Below are positions 52,093-62,615 of a stretch of 64,000 nucleotides of DNA, one piece after another. Location: assembly GCA_030620095.1 (NCBI GenBank), contig JAUTXW010005194.1, positions 1,100,501-1,164,500 of the forward strand, in the 5' to 3' direction. This DNA is from Kuschelorhynchus macadamiae (taxonomy: Eukaryota > Arthropoda > Insecta > Coleoptera > Curculionidae). Numbering within the stretch: the stretch's first letter is position 1; the number at the start of each line of letters is the position of its first letter. The translations under genes were made by a program, and so were the position numbers. The notes beneath the pieces were generated by a model, which did no database searches, had not been told where the DNA came from, and worked only from the letters and a program-made list of their open reading frames with translations.

Positions 52093-55000
52093 TATATTAC
52101 TCGCACTTCTGGTACTGTAATCATGTAGTTCAAAGTTATATTTAAATTTTATTTGGCTTTTTTGCAGGTTATATTTTATACGATATATTAATGTGCACTG
52201 TTCTATGATTTTTATTTGATTTATAGTTAGTAGTAAGGTGTCTTTGTATAGTTGCTTTGTTGAATACAGTCTTTGAAAATTAAATAAAGATTTTATACAC
52301 TTATTTTGTGTTCTTTGTATTTTACACATTAGAGTTTTATTTGCACATGCCCAAGTAGTTATTAAATAACGCAAACGTGATTCTACATAGGAATGATATA
52401 CCAACTGTTTTGTTTTAGTATTCAGTTCTCTTCCACACCGTCTTAATGCACCAATCATTGGAATTACTTTATTTTCGATAGCTTTAATGTGTGTTTCCCA
52501 ATTTAACTCACTTTCAATATGTAGACCCAGATATTTATATGATGACACTTCCTGTAAGCTATGGTTATCCAACTTTATTCCTAAGTTTTCCTTTGCTTTG
52601 TTCTTGTGTTTAAAGAGCATATACACGGTCTTACTCTTGTTAATATGCAAACTATTAGCTTTTGTCCATTTTACAAATTTTTCAAATCTTGGTTTATTTT
52701 GTTTGATATTTCGTCTAGTTGCGAACCTGCATAGAGCAAGACCGTATCATCTGCAGATGAATAATACTTAGCATTGAGCTTGACATTTGTAGGTCATGTA
52801 CGTAGAGGTTGTAGAGTATCGGACCTAGCACTGTACCTTGTGGTACACCTTTCTTTGTTTCTTGAATTTCACTCTTTACGTCCCCTAATTGTACATGTTG
52901 CTTTCTTCCTTTCAAGAAACTTTCTATTAGCTGTAACGCTTTACCCCTTATTCCCATTATTTCTAGTTTTTTTAAAAGAATGTCAAAAACAACACTATCA
53001 AAAGCTTTAGAGTAGTCTATAAAGATGGCAACACAGTATTTTCCCTTATCCACCTCAAAGAGAAGCTCTTCTGTGAAGTCGGTAACAGCCGCTTGTGTGT
53101 TGCTTCATTCCTGGTAACCATACTGACTAGAATCAAATATTATAGTGTTGTTTATAAAGTTAACTAACCTCTGTTTTATGATCTTCTCACATATTTTGCT
53201 AAATGTCGAAAGCAGAGAGATGGGTCGATAATTTTCTGTCAGTTTTTTATCTACTTTTTTGTATATTGTTGTTATTTGTGCTGTTTTTAGTTCTTCTGGA
53301 AATATCCCCTGTTCTAGCATTTTGTTAATTAATTTAGTTATTGTGGGAGTCAAGTATGATTCTGCCACTTTGATGTCGTCCGTGGTTATTTCATCCACTC
53401 CTGGGCTTACTTGTGTCTTCATATTTTTAATTAACTGGGAGACTTCTCCCACTGTAGCAGGGTATAAATATATGGTCTTAGTATTTATTGGGGATATGTT
53501 TTGGAAACTCGAATCATCTGAAGCTGTAAGTTCCCCTGAATGTTGCTTGTTTCTTGTCGAGAGGAGGTTTGTAGGACCTCTCCTATAATTTTGTATATGT
53601 TCCGTGGATTGTTTTTGTGTTTTTCTAATTTTGTATGATAGTACTGCTTTTTTGTATCTTGTATTATTTGTTAACATGGTTTTTATACCTTTTGAACTCC
53701 TGCTTATATTCCATATTTTCTGGGTTTTTTATCATTTTAATATATTTTCTTTCCTTCTCATCCAACTTTTGTATAATATTTGTGTTTATCCACTCATAAC
53801 TTGCATTATTTGCCTTAATGGTTTTCTTATATGTGCATTCTTTTTTCGTTTTTTGAAGGAAGTTAATTAGTTCTTTATATGTATTTATTTCTTCTGTTTG
53901 AATTCTGTCACGTACAAGGTTTGTATATTTATTTTTATTTAAAAATGTTTTTATTTTCTTCACAACTGTAGTTTTTTTGATGATTTTTTTCACTGTTATT
54001 TCTATTAATTTGTGGTCACTCAGTGACCAGTCTTTTATTTTAGTGTCCAAGGCGACATTGTTCTGATTGTTTGTTGTTAGTACGTGATCAATTATGGATT
54101 TAGTACCATGATGCTGATCAATTCTAGTAGCAAAGTCTTCATGTAGTTTATTTACGATCGTTACTCCATATATCTCCAGTGTTTGTTTATAGGCTGCAGT
54201 GTCATTATTAGTTTCACTGAGCAAATTCACATTGGTGTCTGAGCAAAAGATGATGTTTTTATGGTTTTTGAATAAATCTTCCAGATGATCCATGTAGAGG
54301 TCAAAATTTGAATTAGGCTTTCTGTATGAAGCTACAATATTGACTGTTTGACACAGCTGAGTTTCTAACACGATTGTATTTATGTCTTCTGTGGCATAGT
54401 TTATTACTGTCTTTATGTTACTTTTCACAAATATTGATATGCCTCCACCTCTTCCATTTCGACATGAATGTACACTTTTATAACCAGGTAGATTGTAATA
54501 ATTTTCTTCTCCAATAATTCACACAATTTCGACACTTCGGTGTAGGCATCTTCCAGCTCCTTGTCTTTTAAAAATTGCATTAGTTCCTTAGCGTTATTTT
54601 TTGCGCTAATGTCATCAGTTTCGTAAATCACTTTTAGTTCAGATCGCAGTCACACTCGATCGAAGAACTGGCCATAATGAAGAAGATGAGATTTACACGC
54701 ATCTTCTGGAAAAGTTTTTCCTTTAAATGTATCAAAATTGCAGAGCTCGAGGACTTTAAAATCATTTAAACCGTTAAATCTATGGTTTATTTGTTGCTGA
54801 ATTTGATCGATTATTTCATAAATCATTTGTTTTAGTTTGTAATATATTAAAAACATTGTCCGAGAATCGAAATATTTCTGAAAATATGTTCAACAAATAG
54901 TTAAAATTAAAGTCTCGTTTCAAACAGTCCAAAAACCCCCTCGAACTATTTATTGCTTCTGAGTCCCACGTTTCAATATTTTCTATTATATTCTCAAATA

Positions 55001-56636
55001 GTTCAATCAGTGATACACGATTTTCAGATACTGTTAACACAAGTCTTCCATTATAGTTCCACCTAATAGGAGCTACTTTGGGAAATCGTTTGTGAACAAT
55101 GTAGTTCAAAGCTTGTGTACGTTTTGTTGACTTGGAAAAAAAAGCAGCTATGTCACTTAAAGTAACGAAAAATACTTTACGCTCTTTAATGTGATTGATG
55201 GACTGGGATAAAACTAAATTTAATTTATGAGCAAAACAATGGACAAACACAGCACTTGGGAAAGTTTCTCAAACTTTAGCTTGCAGACCCCCTAATTGTT
55301 CTGCCATCACTGCAGCTCCATCATAGCTTTGAGCAACTAATTTTTTCCCTCCTTTAATTTCTTTAGTAACGTTATAAACTACGGATATAATGCATCTACT
55401 GTACGAAAATTAGTGATATCAGTTGTTTCGTCCAGAACAATAGCAATGAACCGCGCCTCGCCAATCTCCTACTTATTTCTTTTTGGAATAATGGTTGCAA
55501 GAGCGGAAATTAAATCAATCTGGATTCGATTCGAGGTTCCGCGAAAAACGCTAGACTGCTCTAAATGATTTTTTAAGCAATCGTCATATTTAGCCATTAA
55601 ACTAAGTAAATCTTGAAAATTTTCTCTATTTGAAGAAACCCTTGTTTCGTCATGACCTCTAAATCCCAATTCGTGCTGTCCGAGAAAACAAACAACATCG
55701 ATAAGTCTTCTTAATATTCGCATATTTTTATCGACTAGTTCATTGTGTTGGCGGTAACTAATTTCCAACTATTTGTTAAGGGTGTGCTCAATTCTGGTTT
55801 TGCCGAAGACTTTTTCTTTTATGACGGCCTGCAAATTCGCTTTGGACATAATGTGTCTTTTTACAGCTTTATGGAAATTGGTTAAATCATAAAAACCAGT
55901 TTTATTAAAGAGACCTTTTTCATTTTCAAAAAGTAAACATGGCCAACAAAATAATTTACTTATATTTTCACACCCTGTTAGGCATTTAAATTGTTCGTAT
56001 TGTTTTTCCGGATAAAAATGTCTAATACAGTTTTTTATTTTTGTGATTAAATTTTTCATAGGCGGTTTTGCCCTTCCTTTGGAAATTATTTGAAGCTTGT
56101 CAGGGAAGTTTAATGTTGAAAATTCCTTTATTATTAAGACACACACCACACATTCACACACACTCTTCTTACTAAATTCTCCAACATTTTCAACGTTATT
56201 ACCGACAGCGGAAGTTGACGGTATTTGCATATCCACGTCCGTATTATTGTCTTCCATATAGCACCATACACGACGTACGTATCACACAACACACGGATAG
56301 CCGTTCAAACAAGGAACCTACTCCAACGAAAGCTTCCGCCACCACTTAAAGCACGCCACTGAAATGCAAAAATTGCAAACAGCCGGTGGAAAGTTCAGTA
56401 ACCTCTGGCTCGATTCACAGGAAATCAAGCATACAGGACTTGGCTGCAGAGAAGCTAGCGGCCCGCATAGGTTCTATTCGATTTCTATTGTAGCTCGGTC
56501 GGAGTCAAGGCCGCATTTATTATGGGCTTGATAATTTAGATAGATAGAGATAGAGCATATTTTAGCATGATTTGTAATTTTTTTGGGGAAGCATTACTTC
56601 CCTTGCTTCCATGGACTGCACGCCCCTGTTTAGAAG

Positions 56637-57120
56637 GAGTTTTAAATGTGTTTGCCTTTGGTTAAAAATAAATTAAGGAACTAATAAACTAAAAACCCTC
56701 GAAATATGCTTTTAAATGTGCATTAGAATACTTATTATTGTTACAAAAAAACTAATTATCCAATTTGCTTCAAATTTTGCACAAAAATCAAATATTATGT
56801 AGAAATCACTTGGTAAAATTTTGGTACGATTCCAAGATGGCGAAACAAAATGGCGGCCTAGTGAAAAATCCAGTTTACCTCAAATAGTATACAAAAGTCT
56901 AGTGTTATATAGAACTCATAACATTTCCGTACAAATCCAAGATGACAAAACAAAATGGTGGCTTAATAAAATATTTAAAACATCAGCCTGAAAAAACTAC
57001 TCATTAGATTCATATCATAATTGTGCTTGTATTATGATATATAAATTGGTAAAATTGTGGCATAAATTTCAGGTGGTGGAACAAAATGGCCGTTTTGAAA
57101 AAAATCAGTTTAAAAACTGT
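56637..57120 (+). repeat. Dispersed GATGGCGG repeat units
   Basis: From about 56750: AACTAATTATCCAATTTGCT, ACAAAAATCAAATATTATGT, TTCCAAGATGGCGAAACAAA, ATGGCGGCCTAGTGAAAA, then a second unit with CAAGATGACAAAACAAAATG and TCAGCCTGAAAAAACTACTC, and a third ending near 57110. The first 110 bp show no feature. Confidence 0.7.
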
Positions 57121-57334
57121 GTCTATAAAAACTTAAGGTAAATGATATAATTTCTTATGCTTGCTTAAATAATATTGTTTATATTATGTATCGAAACATT
57201 CCGTAGACAGGCTAGTTTACATGCTGAGATATGTAATTTTATTAAATATTTGCTTCAATTAATTTAAAGTTAAATATTTTTATTCAGTTAAGGAATTATG
57301 GTTCTTGGGATTAGACCGTGTCAAATTGGAATTA

Positions 57335-57381
57335 CTATCCGACGTTTCGCCTTCGATTGCACGAGGCATCTTCAGGGATCT
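57335..57381 (-). ncRNA. Hammerhead-ribozyme-like motif, Penelope terminal fragment
   Basis: Minus strand: CTGAAGA (complement 57369-57375), stem II GCCT/AGGC, GAAA (complement 57345-57348), then CGTC with the GUC triplet (57343-57341). It is nearly the same sequence as the motif at 29011-29057 (ATGCCTCGTG(C/T)AAT(C/T)GAAGG between the cores), so both come from one Penelope family. Only a fragment of about 130 bp of the terminal region is recognisable here (about 57300-57425). Confidence 0.7.
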
Positions 57382-57589
57382 TTACTTCACGAGATCTGAA
57401 CACTGAATGAGCCCGGCGAGATTATATGAGACATATTGGTTCATAGTAATCTTAAAAATAACTTAATTGACCTAATGGAACCTTATCTTCCATCTACTTA
57501 TTTCATTTTTCAAGGAACTTTTAGACACACCGAAAGACTAACCGCCGGAATTGATAAAACATATTTTCTGGCGACGCTAAAACCTGAAG

Positions 57590-58045
57590 ATATGTAAAAC
57601 CTGAGAAGGTGATTTTTTGACGATTACATACATTATATTTGGCCGCTATTTTATTCGGCCATCTTGAAATACTACCACAATTTTACTAGTTGATCCCTAT
57701 GCCATAATTAGTTATGGCACACAATTTGTAATCGATCCATCAAGCATTTTTTAAATATTTTATTAAGCTGCCATTTTGTACCGCCATCTTGGATTCGTAC
57801 CAAAATGTTACCAGTGGATTCCAAGATAATACTTGATGTTTGTGCAAAATTTGAGGTAAATTGGGTGAGTAGTTTTTTAGTCATAATTGTAAAATTTCAC
57901 TGGCTGCCATTTTGTTTTGCCATATTGGATTTTTACCAAAATGTTACATGTTTTTCGACATCTAGAGACCTTGAATCTCGGAGGATGATTTTTTTCTTGA
58001 TTACCACCATACTTCCCTTTTACGAGGCAAGTAAAAATCATTAAG
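57590..58045 (-). repeat. Dispersed GATGGCGG repeat, inverted copy with tail end
   Basis: Minus-strand copy. The plus strand shows GCCATTTTGTTTTGCCATAT, TGGATTTTTACCAAAATGTT, GCCATCTTGGATTCGTACCA, and ends with CTTCCCTTTTACGAGGCAAG, the complement of the head segment seen at 19975. This gives the opposite boundary of the repeat family. Confidence 0.7.
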
Positions 58046-58070
58046 AAAATAGTCCAAAAAGGGTTAAAAT

Positions 58071-59897
58071 TAGAGTTGGGATTAGTCAATTGACCGAGGT
58101 CTATTTGACTGGTCAAATTTGGTCAAATACCTAACTTGGTTTGAACATTCTATTTCAGTTTTTTCAGATATTGTTGGTAAATATGAAAAGCAAGAAGCCG
58201 CATGATGAAGACCACATTGCTTCAGCTGGTTCTTCTCAGACTAGTTCTAAACGAGTAAGAATGCAGACATTATCATCATTTTTTGACACGGTAAGCGATT
58301 CTGAACAGTCCGAGCTACAAACTCTTTTTTGTGAAGCTGTTTACTCATCCAATTGCGCCCTATCAATGTTTGAGTCAGATAAATGGAAACATTTTTTTGG
58401 AAAACTTCGACCAGCTTTTAAACTCCCGGATAGGAAAACTATATCTACCTCCCACCTTGATAGATGCTATAACAAAATAAAAAATAACGTCAAAGAAATA
58501 CTTAATATTGAAGACAATATAACTCTAATGAGTGATGGCTGGACTAATATCCGTAATGAAGGGTTAATAAACTACATGGTTCATACAAGTAACGGAGATT
58601 ATTTTTATGACTTTTCACAACCTCAGGCATTTCGTCACACAGGCCAATATGTTGCCAGTGAAATATCCAGGATAATCAAAGAAATTGGTGAGAATAAAAT
58701 CACCTCTCTGGTGACTGACAATGCAGCAAATATGCAGGCTGCATGAGCCCAATTAAAAGAAACATTTCCAAATCTACAAACATACGGCTGTATTTCCCAC
58801 ATTTTAAATTTATTACTGAAAGACATTGAAACGCTGAAAACCCTCTCTGATCATGTTAATGTTTGTAAGAAGATTGTCAAAATTTTCAAATTGAAACAAA
58901 TTCCCAACGCCATTTTATCCGAGAAGCAGGGGAATATTGTTAAATCCCTCAAATTACCCATCGTAACGAGATGGGGTAGTACAGTCACATGTATGGAAAG
59001 TATTCAAGTAAAGAAACAGCTACTTAAAGAATGTTTTATTAACCCCGAAGTTGAGACCCTGGCAACTAATAAAATAAAATCCGCTATTCCTAGTGATGAT
59101 GTATTTTGGGATCGAAATGTTAAGTTCATTGAGTTACTGAGTCCTGTTTTTCGTTTAATAACCTTTATGGAAAATACTACTGCTACTTTGTCAGATGTCC
59201 GGCACAAGTTGTACTCATTAAAAGAACACTTCAATACTTTTGTCTCCCAAAGTCCATTTCTTCGAGAAGAAGAAAAAATGACAACCACTTCAGTAATAAA
59301 AGGAATTGCTATGGCCTGTACCAATACACATAATGCAGCGTATCTAGTTGATCCTAGATATAAAGGAGAAAACTTAACCCTTGACGAGCTGGAATCTGGT
59401 AGACATGGGGAATTGTCCACAGCAAATTAAGAAATGGACTTACCACTACAAGATCCGGAAAATTAGTTTATGTTAAATATAACTTAAATATAATGGATAA
59501 ATCTGGAAAAGTAATGGATCATAATATATCTTCATCTTCCGAAGCTGATGTATCTTCATCTTCCGAAGCCGAGGCCGAGCAGCTAGCATCCGAGGCTGAG
59601 CAGTTAGCGTCCAATGGGTCCGAAGATGAGAATTTACCATTAGCTACATTGCTACATAAATAACTTAACTGAAAAACATAGTTTCTTTTTTTAAGTGTTA
59701 ATCTTTTTTAGGTTTCCATCGTTAAATATGATGTTATTTGAGAATAAAGTTTTATTTTAAGTTTGGCTTGGATTGTGTGAAATGGTAGTTTAAAAATTAT
59801 GTCTATTAATCAATTGGTGAATTGACCGGTCAATTGTCCGGTCAATTGACCAGTCAATTGACTAAAATAAAATTGACCGGTCAAATCCACAACTATA
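58071..59897 (+). mobile_element. hAT element, perfect TSD GTTAAAAT, palindromic subterminal repeats
   Basis: Left TAGAGTTGGGATTAGTCAAT, right (reverse complement) TATAGTTGTGGATTTGACCG. Exact 8-bp duplications GTTAAAAT at 58063-58070 and 59898-59905. The right end contains a stretch of GGTCAATTGACC-type palindromes (59815-59885) and the left end two or three copies (58081-58130). A transposase ORF with a deletion lies inside. Confidence 0.9.
58141..59430 (+). pseudogene. hAT transposase, one stop, C-terminal deletion
   Basis: One frame to 59430 broken by TGA at 58744-58746. The best start is the internal MKSKKPHDEDHIASAGSSQT at about 58180. Then LFCEAVYSSNCALSMFESDK, then ITLMSDGWTNIRNEGLINYM and VTDNAANMQAA (first catalytic region of the RNase-H-like fold in hATs), TYGCISHILNLLLKDIE, LPIVTRWGSTVTCMESI, NVKFIELLSPVFRLITFMEN and NAAYLVDPRYKGENLTLDEL. 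The dimerisation domain that should follow is missing. Just downstream another frame gives RSGKLVYVKYNLN and an acidic, Ser/Glu-rich tail (59520-59660) that looks like the original C-terminus. So an internal deletion near 59400 removed the LTIP--SSVERSFS block. Confidence 0.85.
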
Positions 59898-60107
59898 GTT
59901 AAAATACAATTATATTATGGCATTTATTTTGGAAAACTATATCAGTGCCTCAACTTACCCACATTTTTTTTCGGTACCTGATGTATTCTTTGAAATATCG
60001 CTCCTTAATTGTAAAATGTTTTTTTGTTATATTTTATTTAATTGTAAAATAGGTAGAGCTAAGGGTATGGTTTTGTTATAAAAAAGTGTTTTTTTTTTAT
60101 TTTTCAG

Positions 60108-60246
60108 GTCTAAATGCGTCTGAAGAGAAATCATTTATTTTTTTGCGTAAGGAGTTGCCAGTTCGCCTAGCAAATATTATGAAAGAAATCGCTTTACTAC
60201 CTGAAAATCTCCTTAGAATGCCTTCAGTAATCGCAGTGAACGATTG
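60108..60246 (+). CDS. Pdk: Pyruvate dehydrogenase kinase, coding exon 2
   Basis: Completes the glycine codon from exon 1, then LNASEEKSFIFLRKELPVRL, ANIMKEIALLPENLL and MPSVIAVNDW, the highly conserved N-terminal block of PDKs (the regulatory helical-bundle domain that contacts the lipoyl domain of E2). The acceptor is TTTTCAG (60101-60107). The donor is GATTG/GTAAGT at 60247, splitting a tryptophan codon. 139 nt. The next exon (family sequence WY--SF-D) is not found before the window end, so intron 2 exceeds 3.7 kb. Confidence 0.93.
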
Positions 60247-61063
60247 GTAAGTGTTATGATTAAAACATTGCCATTAGGAATGAATTAATATCTGAAAAGA
60301 AATCGAATTCGGCTTGAATAAAATATTGTAGAATACCATAAAATCCATAAGGATATCTAGCATCGGTTTTAAAATTACCTTAATAAAAGCAATAATTAAG
60401 GAGCTTTTTTAAATATAGCATTTTTTTTATAGCAAAATGTAACTAGAACTAACCTCTGAGGTAAGTATGTGGATAAACAAATGCAGAAATTTCACAGAGG
60501 TGGTTTAATTCTAAAAAAAAAACTTTTGCGTTTTAATCAATCTATACAGGAACAAAAACAAATATAAAACGTAATTACGTTGAAACTAGAACTAGTATAC
60601 AGGTTGTCTGATAACTTATCCGCCCTAGAGCAACAGTAGATACTAGAGATCAAAATAAGAAGATTTGTTCAATAAATGTGGGGGAAATGTTAGTCGTTAA
60701 AAAGATACAGGGTGTACTATTTTTGAAAAATTACAATAATTTTAAAACGGAATTAAGAATTAGTGTACTAGTGTTTTCGAAGGTGAGAAATCCGAATTGG
60801 GTATTAGTTTGACTCTAGTTCCTAGAGGGCGCTCGCTATATATTTAATGACGAATTAAATTATGGAAATTTTTTTCCCATGTAAAGCTGAGAAAGTAGAA
60901 AAGAGTCATCATGTACGAGATATTTGTCTTTGATTATAAAAATACCGAAAAAAAAACAAATTATCAAAAATACGTAGAAGAATTTATTTAAAAAACATAA
61001 AAACATTTTTAAATTTTCTTTAACAGATGTTGTCCGCCTTTTACCTCATAACACTTTCTTAGG
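60247..61063. other. Pdk intron 2, start; DD41D-like end fragments
   Basis: Contains CAGGTTGTCTGATAACTTAT at about 60607 after TATA, and TACAGGGTGTACTATTTTTG at 60703-60722. Both resemble DD41D-type termini or subterminal sequence. No coding signal on either strand until the fragment at 61064. Confidence 0.4.
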
Positions 61064-61372
61064 CTATATTATATGGCACCCTACATTCAAGAGCCTATTT
61101 TCGGAATTCTTAATAATATTGGCAGCTTTTTGAATTTTTTGTAAAACTTCTCGTGTATTTATTTCATCATTGTATGCTAAAGCCTTCATGTGACCCCACT
61201 GATAAAAAACCAACGGATTAAGATCGGGGCTGCGGTGTGGCCAAGGAAGTTCACTACGGCGTCTAATCAACACCATCTTAATAAATAAAGCCATTGAACT
61301 CGACTGCAAATGGATGGCAGTATTTAACAGTCGATCGACTTTTAGCGCGATATTCAAAAGATTATTGTGCAA
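61064..61372 (-). pseudogene. DD41D-like transposase C-terminal fragment
   Basis: Minus strand: LPWPHRSPDLNPLVFYQWGH then MKALAY, the third catalytic block of a Tc1/mariner-type transposase (SPDLTPLDFFLWG in intact copies; D is V here), followed by the usual C-terminal helix (VLQKIQKAANIIKNSENRLL). The upstream QQDGAP block is absent. Left as a relic in Pdk intron 2. Confidence 0.7.
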
Positions 61373-62312
61373 ATCAATGACACCTGTTTAGAGATGTGTA
61401 AATTAGGACGAGAATTAAATAACAACAATAATGTTTAGGATTTACAGGGTGTAAGCATTTTCTATTTTTAATTTTTTATGCTTCAGGGCCATCCCGATAT
61501 AGAATTGACTTTGACAAATACTCATGGCAGTTAGTATTCAGTAACTGTATTAATTATTGTCATCCAATCAAAATTGAATTTTTTAAAGTTTTTTGTGTGT
61601 TACCTCAAAACAATAGATGTTCTTAAGATTAAAATTAAAACTATTATCAAAACTCACTAACTAACCTGAAACTAGACGAGGCTTGTTTAGTGGTACGGAT
61701 ACTGTTTTTCCAGTTGTTTTACTGATAAAAGAGGTCGTTCTTTCAATATCTTCAGGGATAAAATGTAACTAACGAACCTAAAATTTTTTTTTTATTTAAA
61801 AAAGGTGAAATTCTTTGATAGACAGAATTCGTTTGAGTATAAAATAACTACAAATCCTTGAAGCAGAAGTTGCAACAAAAGGTGAAAATATGTTTCCTAC
61901 TGGCATATTTTCCCTTGCATTTTGGAACGCAACACATGAGGCATGTTGTTCTTTTTTACGATTTGAATGGAATATCTAAAAAACTCTACATCTTAATACA
62001 ACACAATTGACTCTTTTTCTAGACGAAAAAATACAAAAATCCCCACAAATGTGTATCCAGAAAACATATTTAACAAACTTAAGAACTGATTGCTCAGTTA
62101 TAAAGTTAGCCACTAAACTCTGCCTAAATTAACCGAATTCCGTTACTAAATTCACACCCCCCTGTCTAACGAATAAAAATGACAAATCTGTGCACACAAA
62201 ATGTGTACAAATCCTAACTACGGTACGTAACTCCAAGAGGTGATTCCTTAGGTCGTTTTAAGAAAAAAAGTCCCTATGAACATGTGTCTGGAGTTGCCTC
62301 GATTCTGAGATA
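61373..62312. other. AT-rich intron 2 sequence
   Basis: One isolated DD41D-like end (TACAGGGTGTAAGCATTTTC at 61445-61464). Otherwise no gene or repeat recognised. Confidence 0.4.
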
Positions 62313-62615
62313 CAGGGTGTTAAAGTTAAAAAAAAAATTATTTTTTTGATTGATAAAAAAAGTACGCCACTGAATCTTTGCAGTTTTTATAGTTTTTCAG
62401 GTTAAGCAACTAAAAATACAACTTTTTTGTGTCTTATTCACGGTTACAATACAATAATAATTTTTTATCAAACATTTTATTTTCGGACGAGGCAAACTTT
62501 TCGCGAGACGCTATCATTAATTATCATAACAACCATTTTTGGGCCGACGAAAATCCCTACGTTATTACAGAAAGTCACTTTCAGCAACAATTTTCGCTAA
62601 ACGTATGGGTAGGAA

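Larger units (their letters stand above)
50376..54511 (-). mobile_element. 5'-truncated Jockey/CR1-group LINE inserted in hAT, TSD TATTG
   Basis: On the minus strand it begins at 54511 inside the endonuclease and ends with an AAATAAATAAATAATAAATA tail at 50376. The hAT coding sequence flanks it on both sides and TATTG (plus-strand CAATA at 54512-54516 and 50371-50375) is duplicated. A DD41D element interrupts it at 50784-52092. Net length is about 2.8 kb. Confidence 0.88.
50640..54511 (-). pseudogene. LINE ORF2 in the hAT: partial endonuclease and reverse transcriptase
   Basis: Endonuclease from NYYNLPGYKSVHSCRNGRGG (about 54505) through GISIFVKSNI, VNIVASYRKPNSN, IIFCSDTNVNLL (D-N motif; GDFN in most) and SLSDHKLIEIT. 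RT: QVSPGVDEITTDDIK, LKTAQITTIYKKVDKKLTEN then YRPISLLS, VAIFIDYSKAFDSVVFDILL, MGIRGKALQLIESFLKGRK and KKGVPQGTVLGPILY. The active-site region near 52760 is shifted (DDTVLLYAG can be read in another frame). Then INKSKTVYMLFKHKNKAK and the C-terminus YSTRSASNI, which resumes beyond the DD41D insert as HIDNFKSNSAKNSTINMSVN. At least four frameshifts. Confidence 0.82.
50146..56257 (-). pseudogene. hAT transposase (TTF/ZMYM-type), split and with stops
   Basis: The N-terminus at 56257 (MEDNNTDVDMQIPSTSA) leads to a TTF-type zinc-finger region (CLTGCENISKLFCWPCLLFE, FYDLTNFHKAVKRH). DUF4371-like sequence follows (EISYRQHNELVDKNMRIL, FRGHDETR), then FIAIVLDETTDITNF, YDGAAVMAEQLGGLQ and VFVHCFAHKLNLVL, then decayed RNase-H-like sequence. 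The last block before the break, KELEDAYTEVSKLCELL, continues on the far side at 50375 as LTIPATSSSVERSFSTFKRI, the dimerisation domain. In-frame stops include TAG at 55769-55771 and a stop at 55469-55471. Nothing suggests domestication. Confidence 0.85.
50094..56628 (-). mobile_element. hAT element split by LINE and DD41D insertions
   Basis: TIRs CAGGGGCGTGCGGT (50094) and, reversed, CAGGGGCGTGCAGT (56628), with near-perfect 8-bp duplications TTTAGAAC (50086-50093) and TTTAGAAG (56629-56636). The transposase is on the minus strand. It is interrupted at 50376-54511 by a LINE with TSD TATTG, itself interrupted by a DD41D element. Without these, the hAT would be about 2.4 kb. Confidence 0.9.
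282..60107 (+). other. Pdk: Pdk intron 1 (about 59.8 kb)
   Basis: Bounded by GTAAGT at 282 and a T-rich tract ending TTTTCAG at 60101-60107. It contains nearly all the mobile elements listed here, on both strands. No further Pdk exon or other host exon was recognised inside it. Splicing across it is inferred from matching phase (1/1) and from continuous Pdk protein sequence in the two flanking exons. Confidence 0.85.

Noticed and set aside
56140..56170. CA-rich tract as a telomere or CRISPR-like repeat
   Set aside because: It is a short low-complexity run inside the N-terminal coding region of a hAT transposase. No spacer-repeat structure exists, and CRISPR is not expected in a eukaryotic intron.
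50146..56257. Domesticated hAT (ZMYM-like) host gene
   Set aside because: In-frame stops, intact TIRs and a TSD, and insertions within the coding region show a decaying transposon, not a host gene.
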